From Nocardia brasiliensis ATCC 700358 (GTDB lineage: Bacteria > Actinomycetota > Actinomycetes > Mycobacteriales > Mycobacteriaceae): DNA of 64,000 bases. Of this stretch, positions 41,888 through 49,325 are shown one piece after another (position 1 is the stretch's first letter; every line of letters starts with the position of its first letter). The stretch covers positions 682,001-746,000 of the forward strand of contig NC_018681.1 of assembly GCF_000250675.2 (NCBI RefSeq), read 5' to 3'. Made by a program: the position numbers and the translations under genes. The notes under the pieces are model-generated. The model was not told the DNA's origin and made no database searches. It worked only from the letters and a program-made list of their open reading frames with translations.

Positions 41888-41940
41888 TTGGCTTGGCTTG
41901 GCTTGGCTTGGCTTGGCTGGCCTGGCTTGGCCTGGCTCGG
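41888..41940. repeat. TTGGC pentanucleotide microsatellite
   Basis: Six perfect TTGGC units (41888-41917) followed by imperfect TGGCC/TTGGCC units to about 41940. Confidence 0.85.
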
Positions 41941-42055
41941 CTTCGGGATGCGGCAGGGAGGTCAGATGCTCGGCGGGATGAGCCCCGCGGCGGAGTGGGA
42001 ACTCACCTCGTCCGGTGTGCTGACCCGAGCGCTCGGCGCATCGTGAAATCAACGC

Positions 42056-42086
42056 AGCGTCCCGCATCGCTCGGATGCGGGACGCT
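42056..42086. terminator. 13-bp hairpin upstream of the DUF3073 gene end
   Basis: Perfect arms AGCGTCCCGCATC/GATGCGGGACGCT around GCTCG. It separates the repeat island from the DUF3073 gene. Confidence 0.55.
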
Positions 42087-42136
42087 GGTGTGTTGTAAGG
42101 CTTTTCGGCGGAGGCCGTCGACACTGGGCAACGGCT

Positions 42137-42165
42137 GAAGGGGGAGGCACGCGACCTCCCCCTTC
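42137..42165 (-). terminator. Terminator of the DUF3073 gene
   Basis: Perfect 11-bp stem GAAGGGGGAGG/CCTCCCCCTTC with a 7-base loop, 16 bases beyond the leftward stop codon. Confidence 0.7.
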
Positions 42166-42180
42166 ATGCGTTGCTTCGAG

Positions 42181-42387
42181 TCAGCGGCGCCAGTCGTCGT
42201 AGTCGTCCTCTTCCCAACGGGTAGAGGACTCGTCCGCGTTGTGCTCATCGGACAGCACACCACTCCGTTGGGAGTTGGGGCTGCCCGAAAGCTCGCGCTG
42301 AAGGCTCGCGAAGTCGCTCGGCGGGCTGCTGTACTTCAGCTCGCGTGCGACCTTGGTCTGCTTTGCCTTAGCCCGGCCACGGCCCAT
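42181..42387 (-). CDS. DUF3073 small protein (Rv0810c-like)
   Basis: A 68-residue, charge-rich soluble protein: basic N-terminus MGRGRAKAKQTKVARELKY, polar middle, strongly acidic C-terminus ending EEDDYDDWRR. This is the actinobacterial DUF3073 family; Rv0810c lies at the same place next to purM in M. tuberculosis. Function unknown; the mixed charge pattern suggests a nucleic-acid or ribosome-associated role, which is speculation. GAGGGGG lies about eight bases upstream of the ATG. Confidence 0.9.
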   Translation of the reverse strand: MGRGRAKAKQTKVARELKYSSPPSDFASLQRELSGSPNSQRSGVLSDEHNADESSTRWEEDDYDDWRR

Positions 42388-42563
42388 GGCTGACCCCCTC
42401 GCGTCACTGCGGGGCGGCCTGGGGTTTGGTTGGCGGCCCCGTTCGAATTAATACTCTTCCTGACAGACACTTTAGCGTGTGTCCGGCGGTCTCGCTTCCA
42501 GGAGTGGGTGAAGAACTCCCGAAGAGGTTCCGTTTGCCGGGTTGTCGCCCTTGACCGGGGCGG

Positions 42564-43517
42564 CTACAGCACTCCGGGAATCGCTCGGATGACGCCGACG
42601 CGAGCGCCGCCACCGAGTACCGCCGGGGCCGCCAACTCGGCATGCGCGTCGGTCCAATCGACCCCGATTCGATGCAAAATGGCCAGCGTCAGGGGCATTC
42701 GGGCGCGGTCGTGGCCGTCGTCGATCTTGTAGGCGAAGGCGGTGCCGTCGGGTAGCGCGCCCGCGTGCACCCCGTCCGCGCCGATCTTGCAGACGAGTCC
42801 GGGGGTGGCCTGCATAGCTGACAAATCGGGTGCGTTGGTGCCCGAAATCACTCGCGGATGGGCGCGGATGGCGTCGGCGACGCGCCGCTCCGGCGCGTCC
42901 GGTGCGGCAGTGGCCATGGTGGCGAACACCCGGGCCAGGTTCACCAGCGAGACCGGAATGATCGGCAGTCCGCAGCCGTCGATGCCGAGATCGGTCTCGG
43001 GTTCGCCGGTCAGGTCGGCGACGGTGGCGATGACCGCCTGCTGCAGCGGATGCGCGACGTCGAGGTAGCCCTCGGTCGGCCAGCCGTTGATCGCGCAGGT
43101 CGCCAGCATCGCGGCATGCTTGCCGGAGCAGTTCATGTAGATCCGTCGCGGTTCCTGCGGCCCGGACAGCACGGCCGCCCGCGCCTTGTCGTCGACCGGC
43201 AGGTCCGGTGGGCATTCGAGGGATTTCTCGTCGAAACCGAACCGGTCGAGCAGCCGGCGGACCAGTGCGACGTGATCGGGTTCGCCGTAGTGCGAGGCGG
43301 TCGCGATGGCGAGTTCGGCGTCGTCGAGTGGTTCGAATCCGTGCCGCAGCAACGTGATCGCCTGCATCGGCTTGTTGGTGGAACGCGGGAAGATCGGCAG
43401 ATGCACCTCGCCGAGGGCGAGCGTCGGCTCACCCGCGGGATCGAGGATCACCACCGAGCCGCGGTGCACGCACTCGCGGAAACCGGAGCGGACTACTTCG
43501 ACCAGATCCACACTCAC
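42564..43517 (-). CDS. Asparaginase (thermolabile L-asparaginase II / AnsA-like family)
   Basis: A 317-residue hydrolase of the Rhizobium-type asparaginase family (pfam asparaginase_II), distinct from E. coli AnsA/AnsB. Family marks: ECVHRGSVVILDPAG, PRSTNKPMQA with the Ser-x-x-Lys-like nucleophile region, NCSGKHAAMLATC and GIDGCGLPIIPVSL. It would release ammonia from asparagine; the reaction is assigned by family. GTG start overlaps the MOSC stop by four bases (GTGA), so the two are a coupled operon. Confidence 0.88.
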   Translation of the reverse strand: MSVDLVEVVRSGFRECVHRGSVVILDPAGEPTLALGEVHLPIFPRSTNKPMQAITLLRHGFEPLDDAELAIATASHYGEPDHVALVRRLLDRFGFDEKSLECPPDLPVDDKARAAVLSGPQEPRRIYMNCSGKHAAMLATCAINGWPTEGYLDVAHPLQQAVIATVADLTGEPETDLGIDGCGLPIIPVSLVNLARVFATMATAAPDAPERRVADAIRAHPRVISGTNAPDLSAMQATPGLVCKIGADGVHAGALPDGTAFAYKIDDGHDRARMPLTLAILHRIGVDWTDAHAELAAPAVLGGGARVGVIRAIPGVL

Positions 43518-44254
43518 AGCTGTGCTCCCGTGTCGAGTTCGGCGGCGTGCCGGTCGGCGACGCCGGGATCGGTGGCCGTGCCGGCCCGGCGCTGCGCGGC
43601 ACGTGCGGTGTTCGCGTGTCGGCGCGCGTGCCGCTCGATCTGCATGCGCACATCGTCGGAGATGCTCGGTTCCGCGGCGAGCAGGATGGCCAGCAGGTCC
43701 GGATCCTGGCCGGTGAACAGGTCACGGACGGTGACGCCGTGATCGGGCACATGCTGCACTGTCACCGTGTCGCCCGCGCCGATCGTGCCCTCGGTGAGCA
43801 CCTGGAAGTAGGCGCCGGTGTCGCTGCGCAGCGTGAACCGCTTGACCCACTGGGCTTCTCCGCTCCAATGCTGGAACGTCGCGCACGGCACGCGGGGCGC
43901 GCTGACCTCGAGCAAGGTGTCGCCGATGCTCAGGCGGGCGCCGAAAACCGCGTCGCTGATCGGCAATCCGGACACACGGAGATTCTCGCCGAACCAGCCC
44001 GCGGGCAACTCCCGATCGAGTTCGCCGGCCCAGCGCCGGGCGTCCTCGTCGGCGTAGGCGTAGACCGCCTGGTGTACGCCGCCGTGGTGGGCGGTGTCGC
44101 AGACGTGGTCGCCGTCGAGTCCCAGCGCCCGCACCGGAACGCGGTCCGGGCGCGGTCGCTTGTCGATGGCGGAGCGGCCGACCCGGGTGGGTACCTCGAT
44201 CTCGGCGTGCACCACGCACACCGCGAGCACTTCGCCGGTGTCACCGGGTCGCAT
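43514..44254 (-). CDS. MOSC domain protein (YiiM-like)
   Basis: A 246-residue protein with a MOSC beta-barrel. The conserved Cys, which may carry sulfur in molybdenum-cofactor or N-hydroxylated-base chemistry, sits in RVPCATFQHW; GDHVCDTAHHGGVHQAVYAY and WFGENLRVSGL are YiiM-branch blocks. After the MOSC fold comes a 3-alpha helical tail (DPDLLAILLAAEP). ATG 44254 has AAGGAG six bases upstream; an upstream frame with 17 extra residues is rejected. Confidence 0.9.
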   Translation of the reverse strand: MRPGDTGEVLAVCVVHAEIEVPTRVGRSAIDKRPRPDRVPVRALGLDGDHVCDTAHHGGVHQAVYAYADEDARRWAGELDRELPAGWFGENLRVSGLPISDAVFGARLSIGDTLLEVSAPRVPCATFQHWSGEAQWVKRFTLRSDTGAYFQVLTEGTIGAGDTVTVQHVPDHGVTVRDLFTGQDPDLLAILLAAEPSISDDVRMQIERHARRHANTARAAQRRAGTATDPGVADRHAAELDTGAQL

Positions 44255-44361
44255 GGACGCTCCTTTCGCGGAGTGTTCTGGTCGGTGGGTGCGCGCTGCC
44301 GGCACGGTGGCGCAGCGCCATGCGGCTTGCGCCCCTTCGGAATTCGATCGACATCGGTGGG

Positions 44362-45474
44362 TCAGCGGCCGCGCAGCCGGTCGACGGCGAGCCTGCCCGC
44401 CTGCGGTGAGTCGTCGGCGGGTACCGAGTCGGGGTCGATGGCCGCGGCCGCCGGGCCGGCCGTGAGCTGGGTGTCCACCGGGATCGTGCGTTTGATCAGC
44501 GCGAGCGCGATCGGGCCGAGTTCGTAGTGGTCGATCACCGTGCCGAGGCGGCCGATCGCCCGCCCGCCCGCGGTGACGTCGTCACCTGCCGCCGGCCGTT
44601 CGTCGGCCGATCCGTCGAGATGCAGCAGCACCAGATGCCGCGGCGGTTTGCCGAGATTGTGCACCCGCGCCACGGTCTCCTGCCCGCGATAGCAGCCTTT
44701 GTCCAGGTGCACCGCGCCGTGCTCGGCGACGCCGCCGATCCAGCGGGCCTCGTGCGGGATGGTGCGGTCGTCGGTGTCGAGCCCGATTCGCGGGCGCACG
44801 GCGGCGACCCGCAGCGCCTCGAACGCCCACATGCCGGCCGGCGCGGCACCCGCCGCGACGAGTTCGCGCCACCGGTCGGCGAGTTCCGCGCGCGGAACCA
44901 CGAGGTCGAAGGAGTCGGCGACCGGCCACGGCATCCGCCGCACGAAACCGCCGCCGGGCAGCGCCACGGCCTCGTAGACGCCGGGCACGGAGTCGACGCC
45001 GAGCGCGGCGAGCACCTCGGGCGCGTTCGGCCCGAGCAGGCTGAGTACGGCGTGCTCGGCTTCGACGGGCTGCGCGTCGGCCCAGAAGACCATCTTGCGC
45101 AGGAACTCCAGCAGTGCGGGGCCGCGGTCGCCTTCGGTGTCGATCCACACCGTGGCGTCGAGTTCGGTGAGCACGAAATGGTTCAGCACCCGGCCGTTGA
45201 GGTCGAGGTCGAGGCTTTCCGCGGACTGCCCTTCGGTGAGGGCCGCGATGTGCTGGCTGGTGATGGTGTGCAGCCAGGTCAGCCGCTCGGCGCCGGCGAT
45301 GCTCAGCACGAATCGATGCGAGCGATCGACGATCGCGGCCCGCTGCACGGCCGCCCGCTGTTCGCCGAGCGGGTCACCGTAATGCCACGCCACGGCGGCA
45401 TCCGGCGAACCGGGCGCTCCCGCGACGGCTCCCGGAGTAGACAGGATGGGGCTGGGTGCAACGACCACGGACAC
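44362..45474 (-). CDS. YgfZ/GcvT-like folate-binding protein
   Basis: A 370-residue protein of the YgfZ family that supports maintenance of some iron-sulfur enzymes using folate. The diagnostic motif KGCYRGQE is present near residue 250, as are RFVLSIAGAERLTWLHTITSQ and the C-terminal barrel (PPRHLVLLHLDGSADERPAAGDDV). Rv0811c is the positional ortholog. GTG 45474 lies six bases after TACAGT, a leaderless arrangement. Divergent from pabC. Confidence 0.9.
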   Translation of the reverse strand: MSVVVAPSPILSTPGAVAGAPGSPDAAVAWHYGDPLGEQRAAVQRAAIVDRSHRFVLSIAGAERLTWLHTITSQHIAALTEGQSAESLDLDLNGRVLNHFVLTELDATVWIDTEGDRGPALLEFLRKMVFWADAQPVEAEHAVLSLLGPNAPEVLAALGVDSVPGVYEAVALPGGGFVRRMPWPVADSFDLVVPRAELADRWRELVAAGAAPAGMWAFEALRVAAVRPRIGLDTDDRTIPHEARWIGGVAEHGAVHLDKGCYRGQETVARVHNLGKPPRHLVLLHLDGSADERPAAGDDVTAGGRAIGRLGTVIDHYELGPIALALIKRTIPVDTQLTAGPAAAAIDPDSVPADDSPQAGRLAVDRLRGR

Positions 45475-45480
45475 GTTTCT

Positions 45481-45486
45481 ACTGTA
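45481..45486 (-). promoter_or_regulatory. -10 hexamer, leaderless ygfZ-like gene promoter
   Basis: TACAGT on the minus strand, six bases before GTG 45474. Confidence 0.45.
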
Positions 45487-45645
45487 GGCCGGGTCCGCGG
45501 TGGGTGCCCGAACCGGGGCTCGCGGAACGCGTTCGCGGCACCATCTCGGCGGCGCGGCGACGACGCGGTGATGAACCCCGCGCGACCCGCGGTAAAAGAT
45601 GGACCGAAGTCTGCCGTGACCTAAGCGCGACCAACCAACACCGCC

Positions 45646-45651
45646 TAGTCT
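45646..45651 (+). promoter_or_regulatory. -10 hexamer, leaderless pabC promoter
   Basis: TAGTCT six bases before ATG 45658. Confidence 0.45.
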
Positions 45652-45657
45652 CGACGC

Positions 45658-46578
45658 ATGGTAGATCGGGTTCTTGTCTCACTCGACGGCGCGGTCCGGG
45701 ACGCGGACGCGCCGTTGGTGTATGCGGACGATATCGGGCTTCTGCGAGGCGACGGTATTTTCGAAACGGTACTGGTGCGTGCGGGCAACGCGTGCGCGAT
45801 CGAATTCCACCTAGGCAGGCTGCGCCGCTCGGCGCAGGCGCTCGATCTGCCGGAGCCGGAACTAGGGCGGTGGCGTGCGGCGGTGGAGCGGGCCGCGAAG
45901 GAGTGGGGCGCCGATCGCGAGGGCGTGATGCGGCTGGTGCTCACCCGCGGGCGCGATTCGGAGCTGTCCGGAGTCGCGGAGAAGGTGACCTCCGGTGATC
46001 TCGCGGCCGCGGTGCCCGTGCCGACCGCCTACGTGCTGGTGCTGCCCGTGCCCGATCGGGTGCAGAAGGCGCGTACCGAGGGCGTCGCGGTGGTGACCCT
46101 GTCCCGGGGCATCTCGATCGACCTCGCGCAGGCCGCGCCCTGGCAGTTGCTCGGCGCGAAGACGCTCTCCTATGCCTCCAATATGGCGGCGCTGCGTTTC
46201 GCGGCCCGGATGGGCGCCGACGACGTGATCTTCACCAGCACCGAGAACCGAGTGCTCGAGGGGCCGCGTTCGTCCGTGGTGATCGCGCGGGACAAGCAGC
46301 TGCTCACCCCGCCCGCGAAAAACGGTGTGCTGCCGGGCGTCACCCAGCGCGCGCTGTTCGCCGAGGCGCAGAAGGCCGGGTGGGAGTGCATCTACAAGTC
46401 GCTGTTCACCGCGGACCTGCTGACCTGTGACAGCATCTGGCTGCTGTCCAGCATCTCGCTCGCGGCGCGGGTGAATTCGCTGGACGGCCTGCGGATGTCG
46501 GCGCCGGACAACGCGGCCGAGATCATCGATCTGGTGGACCGCGGTGTCGAGCGGGCGGGTGCCATCGGCGACTGGTGA
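45658..46578 (+). CDS. pabC: Aminodeoxychorismate lyase (class IV PLP enzyme)
   Basis: A 306-residue class IV PLP-dependent enzyme, most likely 4-amino-4-deoxychorismate lyase, which makes p-aminobenzoate for folate. Fold marks: DDIGLLRGDGIFETVLVRAG at the N-terminus, the cofactor lysine Lys168 in LGAKTLSYASNM, and EGPRSSVVIARDKQLLTPP. Position matches Rv0812. D-amino-acid or branched-chain aminotransferases share the fold, so substrate is by context. Its closeness to the folate-dependent YgfZ gene supports the folate role. Confidence 0.85.
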   Translation: MVDRVLVSLDGAVRDADAPLVYADDIGLLRGDGIFETVLVRAGNACAIEFHLGRLRRSAQALDLPEPELGRWRAAVERAAKEWGADREGVMRLVLTRGRDSELSGVAEKVTSGDLAAAVPVPTAYVLVLPVPDRVQKARTEGVAVVTLSRGISIDLAQAAPWQLLGAKTLSYASNMAALRFAARMGADDVIFTSTENRVLEGPRSSVVIARDKQLLTPPAKNGVLPGVTQRALFAEAQKAGWECIYKSLFTADLLTCDSIWLLSSISLAARVNSLDGLRMSAPDNAAEIIDLVDRGVERAGAIGDW

Positions 46579-46724
46579 TTACTGCCTGCACGCGTGCGGT
46601 TGCCTGCCCGCAGCCGACGCCGCCGAGGTGATCTCCGTCTAATCGAGGCGCGGTCCGGCGCGCCCGAACTCGGAAAATGCCTGTTCGGGGCCGAAAGGCC
46701 CGGTGTGTCGTGGCCTACGACGCA

Positions 46725-46770
46725 TTGCTCAGCCCTGCCTCCGGCGTAGTCTTACTACGACATGTCGTAG
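46725..46770 (+). promoter_or_regulatory. cydA promoter with overlapping palindromic operators
   Basis: Possible -35 TTGCTC (46725-46730) and -10 TAGTCT (46747-46752), 16 bases apart. Overlapping the -10 is GTAGT-CTT-ACTAC (46746-46758) and immediately after it the perfect 16-bp palindrome CTACGACATGTCGTAG (46755-46770). TACGACA/TGTCGTA half-sites resemble those of BlaI/CopY-family repressors. The gene starts 20 bases later with a strong AGGAGG-type ribosome site. Confidence 0.6.
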
Positions 46771-46789
46771 ACCGGCAGGAGGTTCAAAG

Positions 46790-48289
46790 GTGAACGCGCT
46801 GGACATCTCGCGATGGCAGTTCGGCATCACGACCGTCTACCACTTCCTGTTGGTGCCGCTGACCATCGGCCTCGCGCCCTTGGTCGCCGCCATGCAGACC
46901 GCGTGGGTGATCACCGGCAAGGAGCACTGGCTCCGGCTGACCAAATTCTTCGGCAAACTGTTCCTGATCAACTTCGCGCTCGGCGTCGCCACCGGCATCG
47001 TGCAGGAATTCCAGTTCGGCATGAACTGGAGCGAATACTCCCGCTTCGTCGGCGACGTGTTCGGCGCACCGCTCGCGCTGGAAGGCCTGGTGGCCTTCTT
47101 CATGGAATCGACCTTCCTCGGCCTGTGGATCTTCGGCTGGTCCCGGCTGCCGAAACTCGCGCACCTGGCCGCGATCTGGATGGTCGCCATCGGGGTGAAC
47201 GCCTCGGCGTACTTCATCGTCGCGGCCAACTCGTTCATGCAGCACCCGGTCGGGGCGCGGTTCAACCCGGAAACCGGGCGCGCCGAACTCGAGAGCATTG
47301 TCGCGGTGCTCACCAACAACACACTGCTGGCGGCCTTTCCGCACGTGGTCGCCGGATCCTTCGTCACGGCAGGCACTTTCGTCGCCGGTATCGCGGGTTG
47401 GTGGATGGTGCGCAAGGCACGCACCGGTGACGCCGCGGAAATCACCGAGGCGCGCACCATGTGGCGGCCCGCCGCGCTGGTCGGCATCTGGGTGATGCTC
47501 GTCTCGCTGGGCGCGCTGTTCCTCACCGGTGACACGCAGGGCAAGCTGATGTTCGAACAGCAGCCGATGAAGATGGCCTCGGCGGAATCGTTGTGCCACA
47601 CCGCGACCGACCCGGACTTCTCCATCCTCACCGTCGGCACGCACAACAACTGCGACAGCGTCACGCACGTGCTCGAGGTGCCCGGCGTGCTGCCCTACCT
47701 CGCCAAAGGCAAGTTCAGCGACGTCACCCTGCCCGGCGTCGTCGACCTGCAACAGGAGTACAACGCGAAATACGGTGTCGGTGACTACCGTCCCAACCTG
47801 TTCGTCACCTACTGGTCGTTCCGCGCCATGATCGGCCTCGCGGCCGGCTCGGCCCTGCTGGCGCTGGCCGGACTGTGGCTCACCCGGCGCGGACGTGTGC
47901 CGAACCAGCGCTGGTTCGCCTGGCTCAGCCTGCTCGCCATCCCGACGCCGTTCCTGGCCAACAGCGCGGGCTGGGTGTTCACCGAAATGGGCAGGCAGCC
48001 TTGGGTTGTCGCGCCCAACCCGACCGGCGACCCGAACCTGCGGCTGACCGTGCAGCAGGGTGTGTCCAACCATTCGCCCGGCGTGGTGCTGTTCTCGCTG
48101 ATCACCTTCACGCTGCTGTACGGCGCGCTCGCCGTCGTCTGGTTCTACCTGATGCGGCGCTACGTGGTGCACGGGCCGGAGCAGCCTGCCGCGAGCCCGC
48201 CCACCGGCTCGGGGCCGGACAAACCCGCGGGGCCGGCCGGACGCTCCGGCGAAGAGCCTGCCGTCGAACAACTTTCGTTCGCCTACTAG
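46790..48289 (+). CDS. cydA: Cytochrome bd oxidase subunit I
   Basis: A 499-residue quinol oxidase subunit carrying all three haems. N-terminus has the haem-ligand His18 in TTVYHFLLVPL; QFGMNWSEYSRFVGD, the quinol-binding region and WVFTEMGRQPW are conserved. The Q-loop is short, as in mycobacterial and Bacillus enzymes. Nine or so membrane helices. A proline/glycine-rich tail of about 45 residues ends the protein. GTG 46790 follows GCAGGAGG. Catalyses high-affinity O2 reduction without proton pumping. Confidence 0.96.
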   Translation: MNALDISRWQFGITTVYHFLLVPLTIGLAPLVAAMQTAWVITGKEHWLRLTKFFGKLFLINFALGVATGIVQEFQFGMNWSEYSRFVGDVFGAPLALEGLVAFFMESTFLGLWIFGWSRLPKLAHLAAIWMVAIGVNASAYFIVAANSFMQHPVGARFNPETGRAELESIVAVLTNNTLLAAFPHVVAGSFVTAGTFVAGIAGWWMVRKARTGDAAEITEARTMWRPAALVGIWVMLVSLGALFLTGDTQGKLMFEQQPMKMASAESLCHTATDPDFSILTVGTHNNCDSVTHVLEVPGVLPYLAKGKFSDVTLPGVVDLQQEYNAKYGVGDYRPNLFVTYWSFRAMIGLAAGSALLALAGLWLTRRGRVPNQRWFAWLSLLAIPTPFLANSAGWVFTEMGRQPWVVAPNPTGDPNLRLTVQQGVSNHSPGVVLFSLITFTLLYGALAVVWFYLMRRYVVHGPEQPAASPPTGSGPDKPAGPAGRSGEEPAVEQLSFAY

Positions 48290-48298
48290 GAGCCGACG

Positions 48299-49321
48299 AT
48301 GAGTTTGCAAGAGTTCTGGTTCGTGCTGATCGGGGTGCTGTTCACCGGGTACTTCGTGCTCGAGGGGTTCGACTTCGGCGTCGGCATGCTGATGCCGATC
48401 CTCGGCAAGGGCTCCGACACCCGAAGGCGGGTGGTGCTCAACACGATCGGGCCGGTCTGGGACGGCAACGAGGTCTGGGTCATCACCGCGGGCGGTGCCA
48501 TGTTCGCCGCCTTCCCCGAGTGGTACGCCAGCCTGTTCTCCGGCTTCTACCTGGCGTTGCTGCTCTTGCTGGTGGCGTTGATCCTGCGGATCTGCGCGAT
48601 CGAATACCGCGGCAAGATCGACGACCCGCGCTGGCGGGCGCGCTGTGACCTCGGCATCGGAATCGGTTCCTGGATACCGGCACTCGCGTGGGGCTGGGTC
48701 TTCGCGAACGTGGTGCGCGGTGTGCCGTTGAACGAGAAGAAGCAGTTCGCCGGTTCGGTGTGGGATCTGCTCGGACCCTACGCCCTGCTCGGCGGACTGA
48801 CCACGGGACTGCTGTTCGCTCTGCACGGGGCGGTCTTCCTCGGTCTGAAGACCGGCGGCGAGGTGCGGGCCGACGCGCAGCGCACCGCCAAGCTGCTACT
48901 GGTGCCCACCGCGGTGGTCGTCGGCGTCTTCGGTGTCTGGACGCAGCTGGCTTACGGCACCGGGTGGACCTGGATTCCGTTGGGGCTGGCCGTGCTCGGG
49001 CTGATCGGCGCGGGCGTCGCGGTGTACGCGGACCGGGACGGCTGGGCTTTCACGGGCACCGCCGTCACGGTGGCGGCGGCGACCGCGCTGCTGTTCGGCT
49101 CGCTGTTCCCGAATGTGCTGCCCTCCACCATCGACGCCGCGTTCGATTTGACCATCCACAACGCGTCGTCCACGCCGTACACGCTGAAAGTGATGAGCTG
49201 GGCCGCCGTTCTGGTCACGCCGGTGGTGCTGCTGTACCAGGGCTGGACCTACTGGGTGTTCCGCAAACGGATCACCGTCGACCACATCCCCGCGCCCATC
49301 GGGCTTTCGCTGAAGGACTGA
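48299..49321 (+). CDS. cydB: Cytochrome bd oxidase subunit II
   Basis: A 340-residue multipass subunit that pairs with CydA. Typical start SLQEFWFVLIGVLFTGYFVLEGFDFGVGML and the GNEVWVITAGGAMFAAFPEWYA block. About eight helices. AGGAG lies eight bases before the ATG, and only nine bases separate it from cydA. Confidence 0.96.
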   Translation: MSLQEFWFVLIGVLFTGYFVLEGFDFGVGMLMPILGKGSDTRRRVVLNTIGPVWDGNEVWVITAGGAMFAAFPEWYASLFSGFYLALLLLLVALILRICAIEYRGKIDDPRWRARCDLGIGIGSWIPALAWGWVFANVVRGVPLNEKKQFAGSVWDLLGPYALLGGLTTGLLFALHGAVFLGLKTGGEVRADAQRTAKLLLVPTAVVVGVFGVWTQLAYGTGWTWIPLGLAVLGLIGAGVAVYADRDGWAFTGTAVTVAAATALLFGSLFPNVLPSTIDAAFDLTIHNASSTPYTLKVMSWAAVLVTPVVLLYQGWTYWVFRKRITVDHIPAPIGLSLKD

Positions 49322-49325
49322 GCTC

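Noticed and set aside
41291..42124. 277-residue minus-strand frame over the repeat island
   Set aside because: Composition follows the DNA repeats (Arg, Pro, His, Ser), with no ribosome site or conserved motif; treated as noncoding.
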